A stretch of 64,000 bases of DNA, from assembly GCA_012934845.2 (NCBI GenBank), contig WNNJ02000909.1, positions 62,001 to 126,000 on the forward strand, written 5' to 3'. The notes below the pieces were generated by a model that saw only the letters and a list, made by a program, of their open reading frames with translations, was not told where the DNA came from and searched no databases. The stretch comes from Pomphorhynchus laevis (Eukaryota; Acanthocephala; Palaeacanthocephala; Echinorhynchida; Pomphorhynchidae). Every line of letters begins with the position of its first letter. Within the stretch, counting starts at the first letter, position 1. The translations under genes and the position numbers were made by a program. Below, piece by piece: positions 55,205 to 64,000 of the stretch.

Positions 55205-55367
55205 AGTGTGTAATTTTTGTGTTAATTATTTAATTCAATTTTAATTATTATTAAATTGAAATAACAATTATATATTTTTTATACAACAATATTTATTAGA
55301 ATATTTTTACAATTGTGTAGGTTCCTTCAAAAATGCCTCAACCAAGTTAGTGTTAAAAACATTTGCA

Positions 55368-56374
55368 TTAATGTTGGTTTGGCGAATCATTGAGTGAAGT
55401 CGCTTGGCTATCGAGTTGTCTAACTGATGCTTGTCGAATCGCCATAGATACACACTTTGCGAGGATAAATGAAATGTTGCTTCTAAGGTTTGTGATGTAT
55501 TCATTATATGGTGTATTGTGTTTAATCGCCCGTTGACGAGCAATCTTTCGTAATACTCTGTCTGCATTAGGACCTATGTTTCCCAGCGCCGAAAACTTGA
55601 GAGGGTGAAACCCGGAACACTCCATTTTTGCTACTCGTTCAGCATATTTGGATCGTTTTCTATTCTCGTGATAGTTATGCGAATCATTCATCCGTTGGAA
55701 ATACGATGAGGCAAGTGGATTAAAAACACACACGTCCATAAAGGACCGCTCCATCGTTGTTCCAAATAGATTATTGCATGCTACATCTAATCGAGCCGAC
55801 CTGTCTGTGGTTGTATTGATGTTATCAAATATCATTGAGTCTGGTACTGGTATGAGTAACGGTTCAATAGTAACACTGGCATACACATCACGAAGTGCTA
55901 CTGCGATCTTGTCTCTTATTGTGTTATGTCGTATAAATGGTATTCCACCAACTTGACATGAGAGTGCGTGTGTGATATTGAAGTTCTGTCCACAAATACA
56001 TTTTGATGGAGTGTTTACTGGTTTCCATCCATATCTTGCTGATATCACGTCCTGGAATTGTTGCTTCGATAAGTATCGACCAGTTTGTGTAGCGGGATAA
56101 GCACTGAGCCATAACGAGGTTCCAGAATTATTAGTGATATGTTTGATATTCTCCTTTTCTATACTTGTTAATTCATCCAATACTTGCATTTGTATTTCTT
56201 TAAACAGCAATTGTTTTTCCTCCTTTATTTGCAGGGCGATTTGAGACTGACTATTTTCCCATTGTGAGCAATCTAGGTCGTTCATTGGTGCACACATTCG
56301 TAGTGAAGATGTGTATTCTTCTAACGTGTTTGAGCTAGATTTATTCACTCCCAATCCACCTAGTTTAATTGGTA
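55368..56374 (-). CDS. R-4 CCHC plus restriction-like endonuclease, intact
   Basis: About 330 uninterrupted residues. They start in the RT thumb (LPIKLGGLGVNKSS), then a helical stretch with ENIKHITNNSGTSLWLSAYP, KQQFQDVISARYGWKP, the CCHC knuckle CICGQNFNITHALSC, RHNTIRDKIAV, EPLLIPVPDS, and the nuclease core SARLDVACNN...ERSFMDVCVFNPLA (LD and MD as the presumed PD...D acidic pair), then YHENRKRSKYAERVAKME, FHPLKFSALG and a helical end. In RLE elements this part binds and nicks the target. There is no ATG at the start of the frame; upstream lies the out-of-frame N-terminal part, so expression would need internal initiation (first ATG at RMCAPMND) or reinitiation. Confidence 0.8.
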
Positions 56375-56540
56375 GCTGAACAATTGTATCTCGGAGGCAG
56401 GAATATAGCCTCCGAGAAAAGTGTATCTAGGTGACCCTCCTTCCATAATTGCAGACGGCGAGTGAGTGTTTTTCTTATAATACTTACTTTATTCGAACTG
56501 ATCATTTGTAGTAAAAGATGAGATAGGATAGTTATCATCT

Positions 56541-56996
56541 TTAAAGCTTACATGCTTTTGTTGAATTTGAATTGAATTCCTCCAGAAGATCGGATATTAT
56601 CGAGATAATCTGCTTTGTATTGTTGCATTTTGGTAAGTGTATTAAGTTTGGCTTCCAGTGGATTACAATGTCGTATATTGTGTCTAGTGTAATATATTCA
56701 CTGGGCCTTTCCGGATTTACATAGTCTGTATAATCGCGCGATCTGTGTTGTGATGCAGGATGTTGTCCATCATTTGAAACTTGATCGTGTAATTTGACAT
56801 TAGTATTTGTCGGTTGAGCAGCGTTATGCGATGGTTGTATACTAGGCTGTGTAACACATATTCTATTACAACAGTTCAAAGCCGAACAATTTATACGAGG
56901 CTTTCTTGCTCGCGCGCACTTGCAACCCTTGCATTTCGCTGCTTGGCCGTTGCACGTACAGCATCTCGCGATGCTTGCCGGTTGACCTCTTGGCAT
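56541..56996 (-). CDS. R-4 N-terminal zinc-finger protein fragment
   Basis: 151 residues from a proper ATG: MPRGQPASIARCCTCNGQAA, KCKGCKCARARKPRINC and SALNCCNRIC give ten or more cysteines in paired spacing, typical of a zinc-binding DNA-contact region. A polar linker and the helices WKPNLIHLPKCN and ISDLLEEFNSNST follow. A 2-nt loss relative to R-2 (aaagcttacatgc against aaagctgtacatgc) ends the frame at KACKL, about 60 residues short of the R-2 version. Confidence 0.75.
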   Translation of the reverse strand: MPRGQPASIARCCTCNGQAAKCKGCKCARARKPRINCSALNCCNRICVTQPSIQPSHNAAQPTNTNVKLHDQVSNDGQHPASQHRSRDYTDYVNPERPSEYITLDTIYDIVIHWKPNLIHLPKCNNTKQIISIISDLLEEFNSNSTKACKL

Positions 56997-57010
56997 GATA
57001 TTTCTGCTTT

Positions 57011-57459
57011 CCTTGTATATTATTTATTGTAAGTAGTTATTAGTTAGCAGCTGGTAAACCACAACGGTATATTTCGTCAATTTGCCAACCGGATTGTATG
57101 TAATTTGTGTATAGAACTTAATATAACCAAGACAAATTTCAATTGGAAAGTCGATTGTATGTTTGTTAAAAACCAAACATTTTTTTATTAAACCTAACTT
57201 GTTTTAATAACAATTATATTATAATAATATTAATATTATATCCTTGTAAAATAATAAAAATGTTGATATTTTTATTTTCCATATAAATTAAATCAGTTAA
57301 CCGATTAAAAATAAATATTTATATTTTAAATATAAATTTTTGTTTATTAATAAATCGAGGTATCTTTAGTTTTTTAAATAAAAAATTAAGATAAATTTTG
57401 ACATAAAATGTCAAAAACAGCATGAAACCATAAAGAACCTTTATTTTTTATATTAGAGT
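57011..57459. other. RLE-element 5' flank and AT-rich DNA
   Basis: Near-identical to 41.12-41.54 kb, part of the large duplication. No gene. Confidence 0.5.
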
Positions 57460-58410
57460 GTTGATTTATATTTTTTACTATTTTCTGTTTGATGGTATTT
57501 TTATAGTAACCTAGAATTAAATTATTTAAATAATTTAAATAATTTTAAAGAAAACCAATATCTTTACAAATTGTTGCAATTCTTGAAATTTTATTATTTA
57601 ATGTATTATATTTTATATTATATGGTACGCATGAATGTTCATGCAAAACTGGTTTTGTAAATTTTAATATGTCATCTTCAACATATAAATTAAAAGTGGT
57701 TTTAATTTTTTGTTAATTTAATATATTATATCTCTAGATATATACCTTCTTTATCATTAATATTGGTTTTATTAAGAATATGGCTACATGGATAAATTTG
57801 TTCGTTATTGGATAAAAATTATCAGAGTAAAATACAATAAAATACCTCTAATTCTTATTCTGATGCAACGTCTTTTATTTATTAGTGAAATTCAAAAAAA
57901 TGACGTATTTTTAAATTTCTATTTTTATTTTAACTTGATTTAAATTATAGAAAATCTAAAAACAATTATTAATTTTATTATATAAGTTTTAAATTTTGAT
58001 TAAGCATTATTATTTTTTGTTTATTTTATAATTATAAATATGTATTATATATAAATACATAAATATCAGAAATATTTTGATTTATATATTTTAATATTTT
58101 ATGTTTAATTTCATTTTTATAGTAACCTAGTTTAAAATATGCATCTATTAAACTATTAAGAAGATTTTGAAAGCCAATATCATTACATCATGGCAGTTCT
58201 TAAAATTTTATTATTTAATGTAATATATTTTATATTATATGGTATGCATTAATGCCCATGAAAAATAAACATGTTTTTTTGTAGATTTGAATATCGTCAT
58301 ACAAATATCGTCATCTTTAAGATATAAATTAAAAGTAGTTTTAATTGATATAAATTTAATATTCATATATACCTTCTTTATCAGCTAATTAATAATGGAA
58401 GCTCGAATAT
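57460..58410 (-). mobile_element. Inverted PLE-like fragments and tail block
   Basis: Near-identical duplicate of 41.545-42.49 kb: minus-strand PLE pieces at 57,460-57,830 and 58,070-58,410 with a plus-strand tail block (57,840-57,960) between. Broken. Confidence 0.55.
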
Positions 58411-58449
58411 ATCTAAGATAAACATTTGGAAAGATTATATTTGATAAAA

Positions 58450-59790
58450 TTAAAAATAAAATGAAAATAACAAACAATTACAAAAGGAAAGATAAAATTA
58501 ATAAAGATATGTATACAGAACTTACTAAATTAAAGGATAACTGTAAAATAACAACTATTGATAAAGCTAGTAATAACTTTGTCTTCATATGCAAATAGCT
58601 TTCTTTTGATATACTAATGAAATAGGTTAATTCTAATGATTTAAATGTAAGTCCAACATATGAACGTAGTGAGTTGAGTTTTGAAACAATTATTATGAGT
58701 CACTGATCTATAATGGATAAAAAGGGTATAAAGGTTGAATCAGATAATAAAACTATACCTATATTATATTGGAATAAATAATTACATAAAAATCCAATTA
58801 AACCTAGGTTCATACGTAGTGCGTTTAAATGTACATTAAAATAACTTTCTGTCTATATGAATAAAATACTTAAAGTAATCAAAGCACATTTTATAAAATA
58901 TTGTAATGTAATCGAAATTAATACTTGTATAAAACAACACTATTTCAGTATTAACTCTACAAAAGAATTTTAAAAAAGACAAGGAATAAATTTTCAAAAT
59001 ATAAATACATACGATTTTAGTACGTTTATACAAATCTAGATTTAGTAGATATTAAAGAAGCGTTAGTAAAATTAATTAATCTTGTATTCGGAAAAAGGTA
59101 TACATGAATAAAATTGAATTAATAGAATCCTTGAATATTTTGATAAATCAAAATTATTTAAAAGCAGGGGCATCTATATTTAGACAAGTAAAAGGTGTTC
59201 CAATGGGTGGTAATAGTAGCCCAATTATAGCTGACTTGTTTTTAAGCTTTATAGAAAAGGAATTTGTTCATAACTGTGTAAAAACTAAATCTAAACAATA
59301 TAAATATATGAAATATATATTTCGATACATTGATGATATATTTGCATTTAATTCTAATAATTTTTATTCAATTAGTGAACTTATTTATCCAGAAAGCCTT
59401 ATTTTTAACAAAACCAGTATTAATGATAAAGAAGGTGTATATCTAGATATGAACATTAAATTAACATTAACTTAAACTACTATTAATTTATATCGTGAAG
59501 ATGACATATTTAAATTTACAAGAAACATATTTTTGCATGAGCATTCATGCATACCATATAATATAAAATGTAATACATTAAATAATTAAATTTTAAGAAT
59601 TGTAACAATATGTAATGATATAGGCTTTCTACAAAATCATTCAAATAATTTAATAGATACATATTTTAAACTACGGTTACTATAAAATACCATAAAACAG
59701 AAAATAATAAAATATATAAATCAACACAATAATATAAAGAATAAATTTAAACTCTTAAGTGGCAAATTTTGATGGATGGATAATAAATAA
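58450..59790 (+). mobile_element. PLE-like element, second RT copy
   Basis: Duplicate of 42.54-43.5 kb. RT motifs ITTIDKASNN, RQVKGVPMGGNSSPIIADLF, FRYIDDIFAFN and EGVYLDMNI are visible (59.1-59.46 kb). Unlike the 43-kb copy it continues through HSCIPYNIKC, NDIGFLQNH and YINQHNNIKNKFKLL to a complete 3' end and tail block at 59.8 kb, which shows what the block belongs to. Broken. No GIY-YIG domain seen. Confidence 0.6.
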
Positions 59791-60140
59791 TATACTTTGT
59801 ATTAGAATAAGATACAAGATAGCTTTATCATAGGAAATACATCCATAGCATGTATTTGGCCCACTGCTATGTTGGGTAGAGGAGTTAGAGGCCGAAACCT
59901 GATAGCATAGCAGTTCCTGCTGATGACCTCTAGTTCTTATTCTGATACAACGTCTGTTATTTATTAGTTAATTCATAAAAATGACGTAATTTTAAATTTC
60001 AATTTTTATTTAAACTTGATTTAAATTATAGAAAATCTAAAAACAATTATTAATTTTATTATATAATTATTAAATTTTGATTTAGCATTATTATTTTTTG
60101 TTTATTTTCTAATTATATTAAATACGTAGACTCAGTTAGC
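59790..60140 (+). repeat. PLE tail block in natural position
   Basis: Starts gtattagaataagatacaag directly after the PLE-like ORF. It contains ggaaatac...gtatttgg (hairpin), actgctatgttgggtagagg, ttagaggccgaaacctgat, agcatagcagttcctgctga, tgacctctag and acaacgtctgttatttatta, and ends near aatacgtagactcagttagc. Pairs: ACTGCTATG with CATAGCAG (one mismatch allowed) and TAGAGG with CCTCTA. Confidence 0.65.
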
Positions 60141-60506
60141 TGATTTGATTTATCATCAATATTAGTCTTATTAAGAATAAGGCTACCTGGATATTTGTTT
60201 GCATTTTGAATAAATATTATTAGAGTTCAATACACATATATCATTAATAAATCAACAATATATACAATTATGAACAAATTCATATTCTATAAAGCTTAAA
60301 AACAAATCAGCTATAATTGGGCTACTATTAGCTCTCATTGGAACACATTTTATTTGTCTAAATATAGATGTCCCTACCTTTAAATAATTTTGATTTATTA
60401 AAAAATATAAAAATTCGAATAATTAAATTTTATCCATATATTTATATTTACTTGATGTTTAATTTTTGTTAGATATGCGTTGTAGCATATAACGTAAATA
60501 TTTTAT

Positions 60507-60553
<47 letters not shown>

Positions 60554-60699
60554 CCGAATATAAGATTAATTAATTTTTTAATGCGTCTTTAATATCTGCT
60601 AAATATAGATTTGTATAAAGCGTGCATAAATCGAACGTATTTATATTCTGTAAATTTATTCCTTTTGTGTGTTATAAAAATTCTTTGTTATTTCATACA
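60141..60699 (-). mobile_element. PLE-like RT fragment, minus strand, with TA microsatellite
   Basis: Minus-strand pieces match the motif B region (IADLFLSFIE-like, 60.29-60.40 kb) and the region upstream (DIKxALKKLINLIFG-like, 60.56-60.62 kb). A pure (TA)n run of about 40 bp (60,510-60,551) lies inside. Broken. Confidence 0.5.
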
Positions 60700-61595
60700 T
60701 TGAAATCTCTTAACACGAGGGAAGAACCAATGCAAGAGACGATTAGAACGATTGTTCGTCAGAAGTCAAACTTTTGGGCGGCGATTCACGAAAGCATAAA
60801 GGCGTCTGGACTATCCATATTGCTCAGCACCATCCTATACGCCAGGGAAAAAGGTGCCTCATTGTGGTTATCTGCAAGGCCAATCGAAAGTGAGGACTGT
60901 CGCCTGTCTGCTCGTGAATTTCGAGACGCGATAAAGTCAAGATATGGCCTCACGTGTTCGGACGTCCCATTATCGTGTATATGTGGACAACTTAACAATG
61001 TGACACATGCGTTGTCGTGTAAAAAAGGTGGTTTGCCAATCACTCGCCATAATTTACTACGCGACATAATAGCAAGATATTTGAGCAGGGTTTCTTCGTG
61101 CGTAGCGGTCGAATCCGTCCTAGCTCCAGTACACCCATCGCATGTATTTGATTCGCCTAATACATCAAGAGATCGAGACGCCCGCTTAGATATAGTATGT
61201 ACAGGTCTCTTAGGAAATGGAAATGAGCGGTCCTTCATGGACATAGTCGTATTCAACTCCAATGCTCCTTCCTATTCCCAGAGAACCCCTGCCAATACAC
61301 ACGGTTATAAGAGATGAGAAAGAGGAATCGATACCTTGAAGGGATAGTTAATGTGGAGCGAGGGAGCTTCTTCCCACTTACTTTTTCGACGAGTGCTGGA
61401 GCAGGAATTACGGCAAGATTGGTCATAAGGACAATTGCGGAAAGAACGGCGGATAAAACGGGCTGGAAATATAATATCATTGTGTCGGAAATTCGCGAAT
61501 CAATTAGCGTTGCCTTGACCAGGGCATCATCTCGTTGTTTAAGGGATCCGCGCTACCATGTTCCTGATACCTACCAGAAAAATATGTAGAAATAA
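60700..61595 (+). mobile_element. RLE-LINE C-terminal fragment of another lineage (copy R-6)
   Basis: Plus strand, clearly GC-richer than its surroundings. The frame to 61,317 reads SLWLSARPIESEDCRLSAREF, RYGLTCSD, CICGQLNNVTHALSC (CCHC), RHNLLRDIIARYL, ESVLAPVHPS and DARLDIVC...ERSFMDIVVFN (RLE core). After one frame change at about 61,315 it continues RNRYLEGIVNVERGSFFPL, GAGITARLVIRTIAE and ISVALTRASSRCLRD to 61,589. Same domain order as R-4/R-5 but only moderately similar in residues, so a separate family. 5' truncated; RT absent. Confidence 0.75.
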
Positions 61596-61607
61596 AAAAC
61601 AATTAAG

Positions 61608-62113
61608 TCAGCTACATGTTTTGATTATATTTCTGGTCATGAAAGGTTTTTTTTGCAATTATCTTTTGTGCTAACTCAACATTCTTACCATTAAATCATA
61701 ATTCATTCAATGAAGTAAATATTATCTTTACGTTAAAAGTTGTTAGTTGTTTTAAGTTAGGCTATTTTAATGATACATACCTTTATTATCAACAATATTA
61801 ATACATTATTGGTAATTATATAGTTATTATATAGGTTATTAAATAGTTAAAATTCTAAAAATTTCATTATCAAATGTATTATATTTTATATTTTATGGTA
61901 TGCATGAATGCTCATGCAAAAATATGTTTCTTGTAAATTTAAATATGTCATCTTCACGATATAAATTAATAGTAGTTTAAGTTAATGTTAATTTAATGTT
62001 CATATCTAGATATACACCTTCTTTATCATTAATATTGGTTTTATTAAGAATAAGGCCTTCTGGATAAATTTGTTCACTAATTGAATAAAAATTGCTAGAA
62101 ATTTTTGTTTGTT
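61608..62113 (-). repeat. Duplicate of 52.55-53.06 kb including a PLE fragment
   Basis: Starts gtcagctacatgttttgatt and runs without visible gap parallel to 52,551-53,057, including the minus-strand PLE piece (61,860-62,100). With the following RLE element end (to about 62,515) the shared block is about 0.9 kb. Confidence 0.8.
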
Positions 62114-62276
62114 AGTGTGTAATTTTTGTGTTAATTATTTAATTCAATTTTAATTATTATTAAATTGAAATAACAATTATATATTTTTTATACAACAATA
62201 TTTATTAGAATATTTTTACAATTGTGTAGGTTCCTTCAAAAAGGCCTCAACCAAGTTAGTGTTAAAAACATTTGCA

Positions 62277-63300
62277 TTAATGTTGGTTTGGCGAATCATT
62301 GAGTGAAGTCGCTTGGCTATCGAGTTGTCTAACTGATGCTTGTCGAATCGCCATAGATACACACTTTGCGAGGATAAATGAAATGTTGCTTCTAAGGTTT
62401 GTGATGTATTCATTATATGGTGTATTGTGTTTAATCGCCCGTTGACGAGCAATCTTTCGTAATACTCTGTCTGCATTAGGACCTATGTTTCCCAGCGCCG
62501 AAAACTTGAGAGGGTGAAACCCGGAACACTCCATTTTTGCTACTCGTTCAGCATATTTGGATCGTTTTCTATTCTCGTGATAGTTATGCGAATCATTCAT
62601 CCGTTGGAAATACGATGAGGCAAGTGGATTAAAAACACACACGTCCATAAAGGACCGCTCCATCGTTGTTCCAAATAGATTATTGCATGCTACATCTAAT
62701 CGAGCCGACCTGTCTGTGGTTGTATTGATGTTATCAAATATCATTGAGTCTGGTACTGGTATGAGTAACGGTTCAATAGTAACACTGGCATACACATCAC
62801 GAAGTGCTACTGCGATCTTGTCTCTTATTGTGTTATGTCGTATAAATGGTATTCCATTAACTTGACATGAGAGTGCGTGTGTGATATTGAAGTTCTGTCC
62901 ACAAATACATTTTGATGGAGTGTTTACTGGTTTCCATCCATATCTTGCTGATATCACGTCCTGGAATTGTTGCTTCGATAAGTATCGACCAGTTTGTGTA
63001 GCGGGATAAGCACTGAGCCATAACGAGGTTCCAGAATTATTAGTGATATGTTTGATATTCTCCTTTTCTATACTTGTTAATTCATCCAATACTTGCATTT
63101 GTATTTCTTTAAACAGCAATTGTTTTTCCTCCTTTATTTGCAGGGCGATTTGAGACTGACTATTTTCCCATTGTGAGCAATCTAGGTCGTTCATTGGTGC
63201 ACACATTCGTAGTGAAGATGTGTATTCTTCTAACGTGTTTGAGCTAGATTTATTCACTCCCAATCCACCTAGTTTAATTGGTAGCTGAACAATTGTATCC
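62277..63300 (-). CDS. R-5 CCHC plus restriction-like endonuclease, intact
   Basis: As in R-4: LGGLGVNKSS, SLWLSAYP, CICGQNFNITHALSC, RHNTIRDK, SARLDVACNN, ERSFMDVCVFNPLA, then the helical tail. It differs from R-4 at one visible residue (QVNGIPF for QVGGIPF). Here the frame continues upstream as KWDTIVQLPIK, i.e. it is the natural end of an RT polyprotein. The only visible damage is the frame change upstream. Confidence 0.8.
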
Positions 63301-63403
63301 CATTTTGAATGTAAATTACTTTGCCCGGTTATCTCTCAAATACTATTGAGTCTAGTTCTTCTAGCCATTGAGAATCGAGTGGGGTTGTTCTTTTCAGGTG
63401 TGT

Positions 63404-64000
63404 TCATCTGAACTGTAGACTCTTGATAAGCAGTATGAAAGCTGAGTGGCTGTCTATGATAGCTATATCTGTTAAAAGTTTGATCTGTTGTACCCAATCC
63501 TTTGCAGTTTGCTTAACCATTTCTTCAATGTAGTCCGCTTGACTGATAAAGCTGCCAAGTATCTTCACCCCTGTTGTAACAACTTGAACATTATTGTGCC
63601 TAAAGAATGATGCCTCTTTATATTTATTTGTTGGGTGGATGAGCAGGGTGCATTTTGAGAGATTGATGTAGTATCCAAATCCATGGCTTATTTCTTGCAG
63701 GTTATTCCATAGGGAAATCAAATGTTCGTAGGTCCCAACACAAGTGGCATCATATGCGTACCACTGATGCATTATCTCGGGAACCCTATTTTGTAATTCT
63801 CTGATGAGCGGCAGAGAGGCAGCTGCGTATGCAGCCATCGCGAGAGGGTCGCCTTGTGTGAACCCTTCCTCCGAGCATAATAACTCTTTCTCCAATGCCA
63901 TGGATGTGGGTGATGACTAACAATTACTCAGTATAGTCGTCATCGACGGGCATATAATGTTCATGTTTTGAAGAGCTGTTTGTCTATTCATGCAATTAAA
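63404..64000 (-). pseudogene. R-5 reverse transcriptase, partial
   Basis: Reads CSEEGFTQGDPLAMAAYAAA (motif B), MHQWYAYDATCVGTYEHL (motif C region), FGYYINLSKCTLLIHPTNK, VKILGSFISQADY and DSHSAFILLIKSLQFR. It is homologous to the R-1 RT (EGFTQGDPIAM, WYADDVSCVG). At the catalytic YADD the second residue pair reads YAYD, so the first catalytic aspartate of motif C is replaced by tyrosine and this copy is probably not an active RT. The upstream part lies outside the window. Confidence 0.8.

Larger units (their letters stand above)
55205..57010 (-). mobile_element. RT-less RLE-LINE with both ends (copy R-4)
   Basis: Minus-strand order: 5' UTR, N-terminal cysteine-cluster frame (56,996-56,541), the shared deletion junction with hairpin (56,389-56,417), complete CCHC-RLE-tail frame (about 56,380-55,368), and a 3' UTR ending at 55,205. 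All RT motifs are absent. Total about 1.8 kb. It keeps both element termini, unlike R-2. Its C-terminal region differs from R-5 by a single residue, so it is recent. Confidence 0.85.
55833..59470. repeat. Large duplication, copy B (partner 39,923-43,560)
   Basis: See copy A. Copy B retains the full RLE element 3' end to the left (55,205-55,832), so B is the more ancestral arrangement on that side. Confidence 0.8.
62114..64000 (-). mobile_element. RLE-LINE with RT (copy R-5), runs off the window
   Basis: Minus strand, from the window end inward: RT (64,000-63,404), thumb, CCHC-RLE-tail frame (to 62,277) and the 3' UTR ending at 62,114. This is the putative parental form of R-2 and R-4: at 63,290-63,299 (caattgtatc) it continues into RT sequence where those copies switch to the junction hairpin. 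One frame change between RT and thumb (about 63.40 kb). Confidence 0.85.

Noticed and set aside
55307-55567. 86-residue minus-strand frame (MQTEYYERLLVNGRL...), also at 53.2 and 62.2 kb
   Set aside because: It lies in another frame over the C-terminal tail of the RLE polyprotein, whose own frame is longer and homologous to R-1 and R-6; it is a shadow.
59790-60140. Canonical hammerhead in the PLE tail block
   Set aside because: GTC, GAAA and CTGATGA are present, but their order does not give an unknotted hammerhead and two unpaired C residues separate the stem from GAAA; kept only as a scrambled or permuted candidate in the findings.
1-64000. tRNA or rRNA genes
   Set aside because: No cloverleaf with recognisable A and B boxes or rRNA core sequence was noticed while reading either strand; a dedicated scan was not possible.

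Overview
The window is metazoan nuclear DNA from an AT-rich invertebrate genome that I cannot place more precisely. It contains non-LTR retrotransposons of two very different lineages, Penelope-like retroelements (PLEs), a Ty3/gypsy-like fossil, a small mariner-type MITE, a tandem array carrying hammerhead-ribozyme cores, and only a few host genes. Host genes are either single-exon or have very short introns (48 nt and 94 nt inferred).

Layout. 0-16.3 kb is a LINE graveyard of moderate GC: gag fossils (0-1.1 kb), a LINE tail (1.3-1.7), an almost complete element with a restriction-like endonuclease (RLE) on the minus strand (1.9-4.8), a long two-ORF APE-type LINE on the minus strand (4.9-9.3) interrupted by a 409-bp LINE fragment with target duplication, and two CR1-like LINEs meeting tail to tail at 11.63 kb. 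16.5-18.3 kb holds a gag-protease-RT fossil. 18.3-31 kb is mostly host DNA: a MITE inside a larger inverted repeat (19.1-19.3), two LINE fragments of one family (19.3-20.0 and 24.6-25.8), a complete intronless beta-1,4-galactosyltransferase (22.0-23.0, minus) and a 433-residue single-exon gene of unknown function with three apparent repeats (29.0-30.3). 31-64 kb is very AT-rich and built of nested, inverted PLE pieces, a conserved structured non-coding PLE tail block, LINE 3' fragments and several copies of a second RLE-LINE family.

Most notable: (1) a 1.3-kb tandem array at 35.2-36.6 kb in which every ~310-bp unit carries a hammerhead core, resembling the retrozymes/satellites whose spread in animals has been linked to PLEs, and it sits between PLE copies; (2) two RLE-LINE copies (39.9-41.1 and 55.2-57.0 kb) that share one internal deletion removing the whole reverse transcriptase but keeping the N-terminal zinc-finger region and, in one copy, the complete CCHC-RLE region, next to a putative RT-bearing parent at 62.1-64.0 kb; (3) two rearrangement junctions of this family each marked by a hairpin with 10-bp arms and a 9-nt loop, suggesting snap-back template switching; (4) a conserved PLE tail block whose long stems interlock as a pseudoknot and which contains hammerhead words in a non-canonical order.

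The parts plausibly interact as parasites: PLEs supply RT, the hammerhead repeats and the RT-less RLE copies would be non-autonomous passengers, and a ~3.6-kb composite (39.9-43.5 / 55.8-59.5 kb) has been duplicated as a block. That interaction is inference; sequence order and repeat identity are directly visible.
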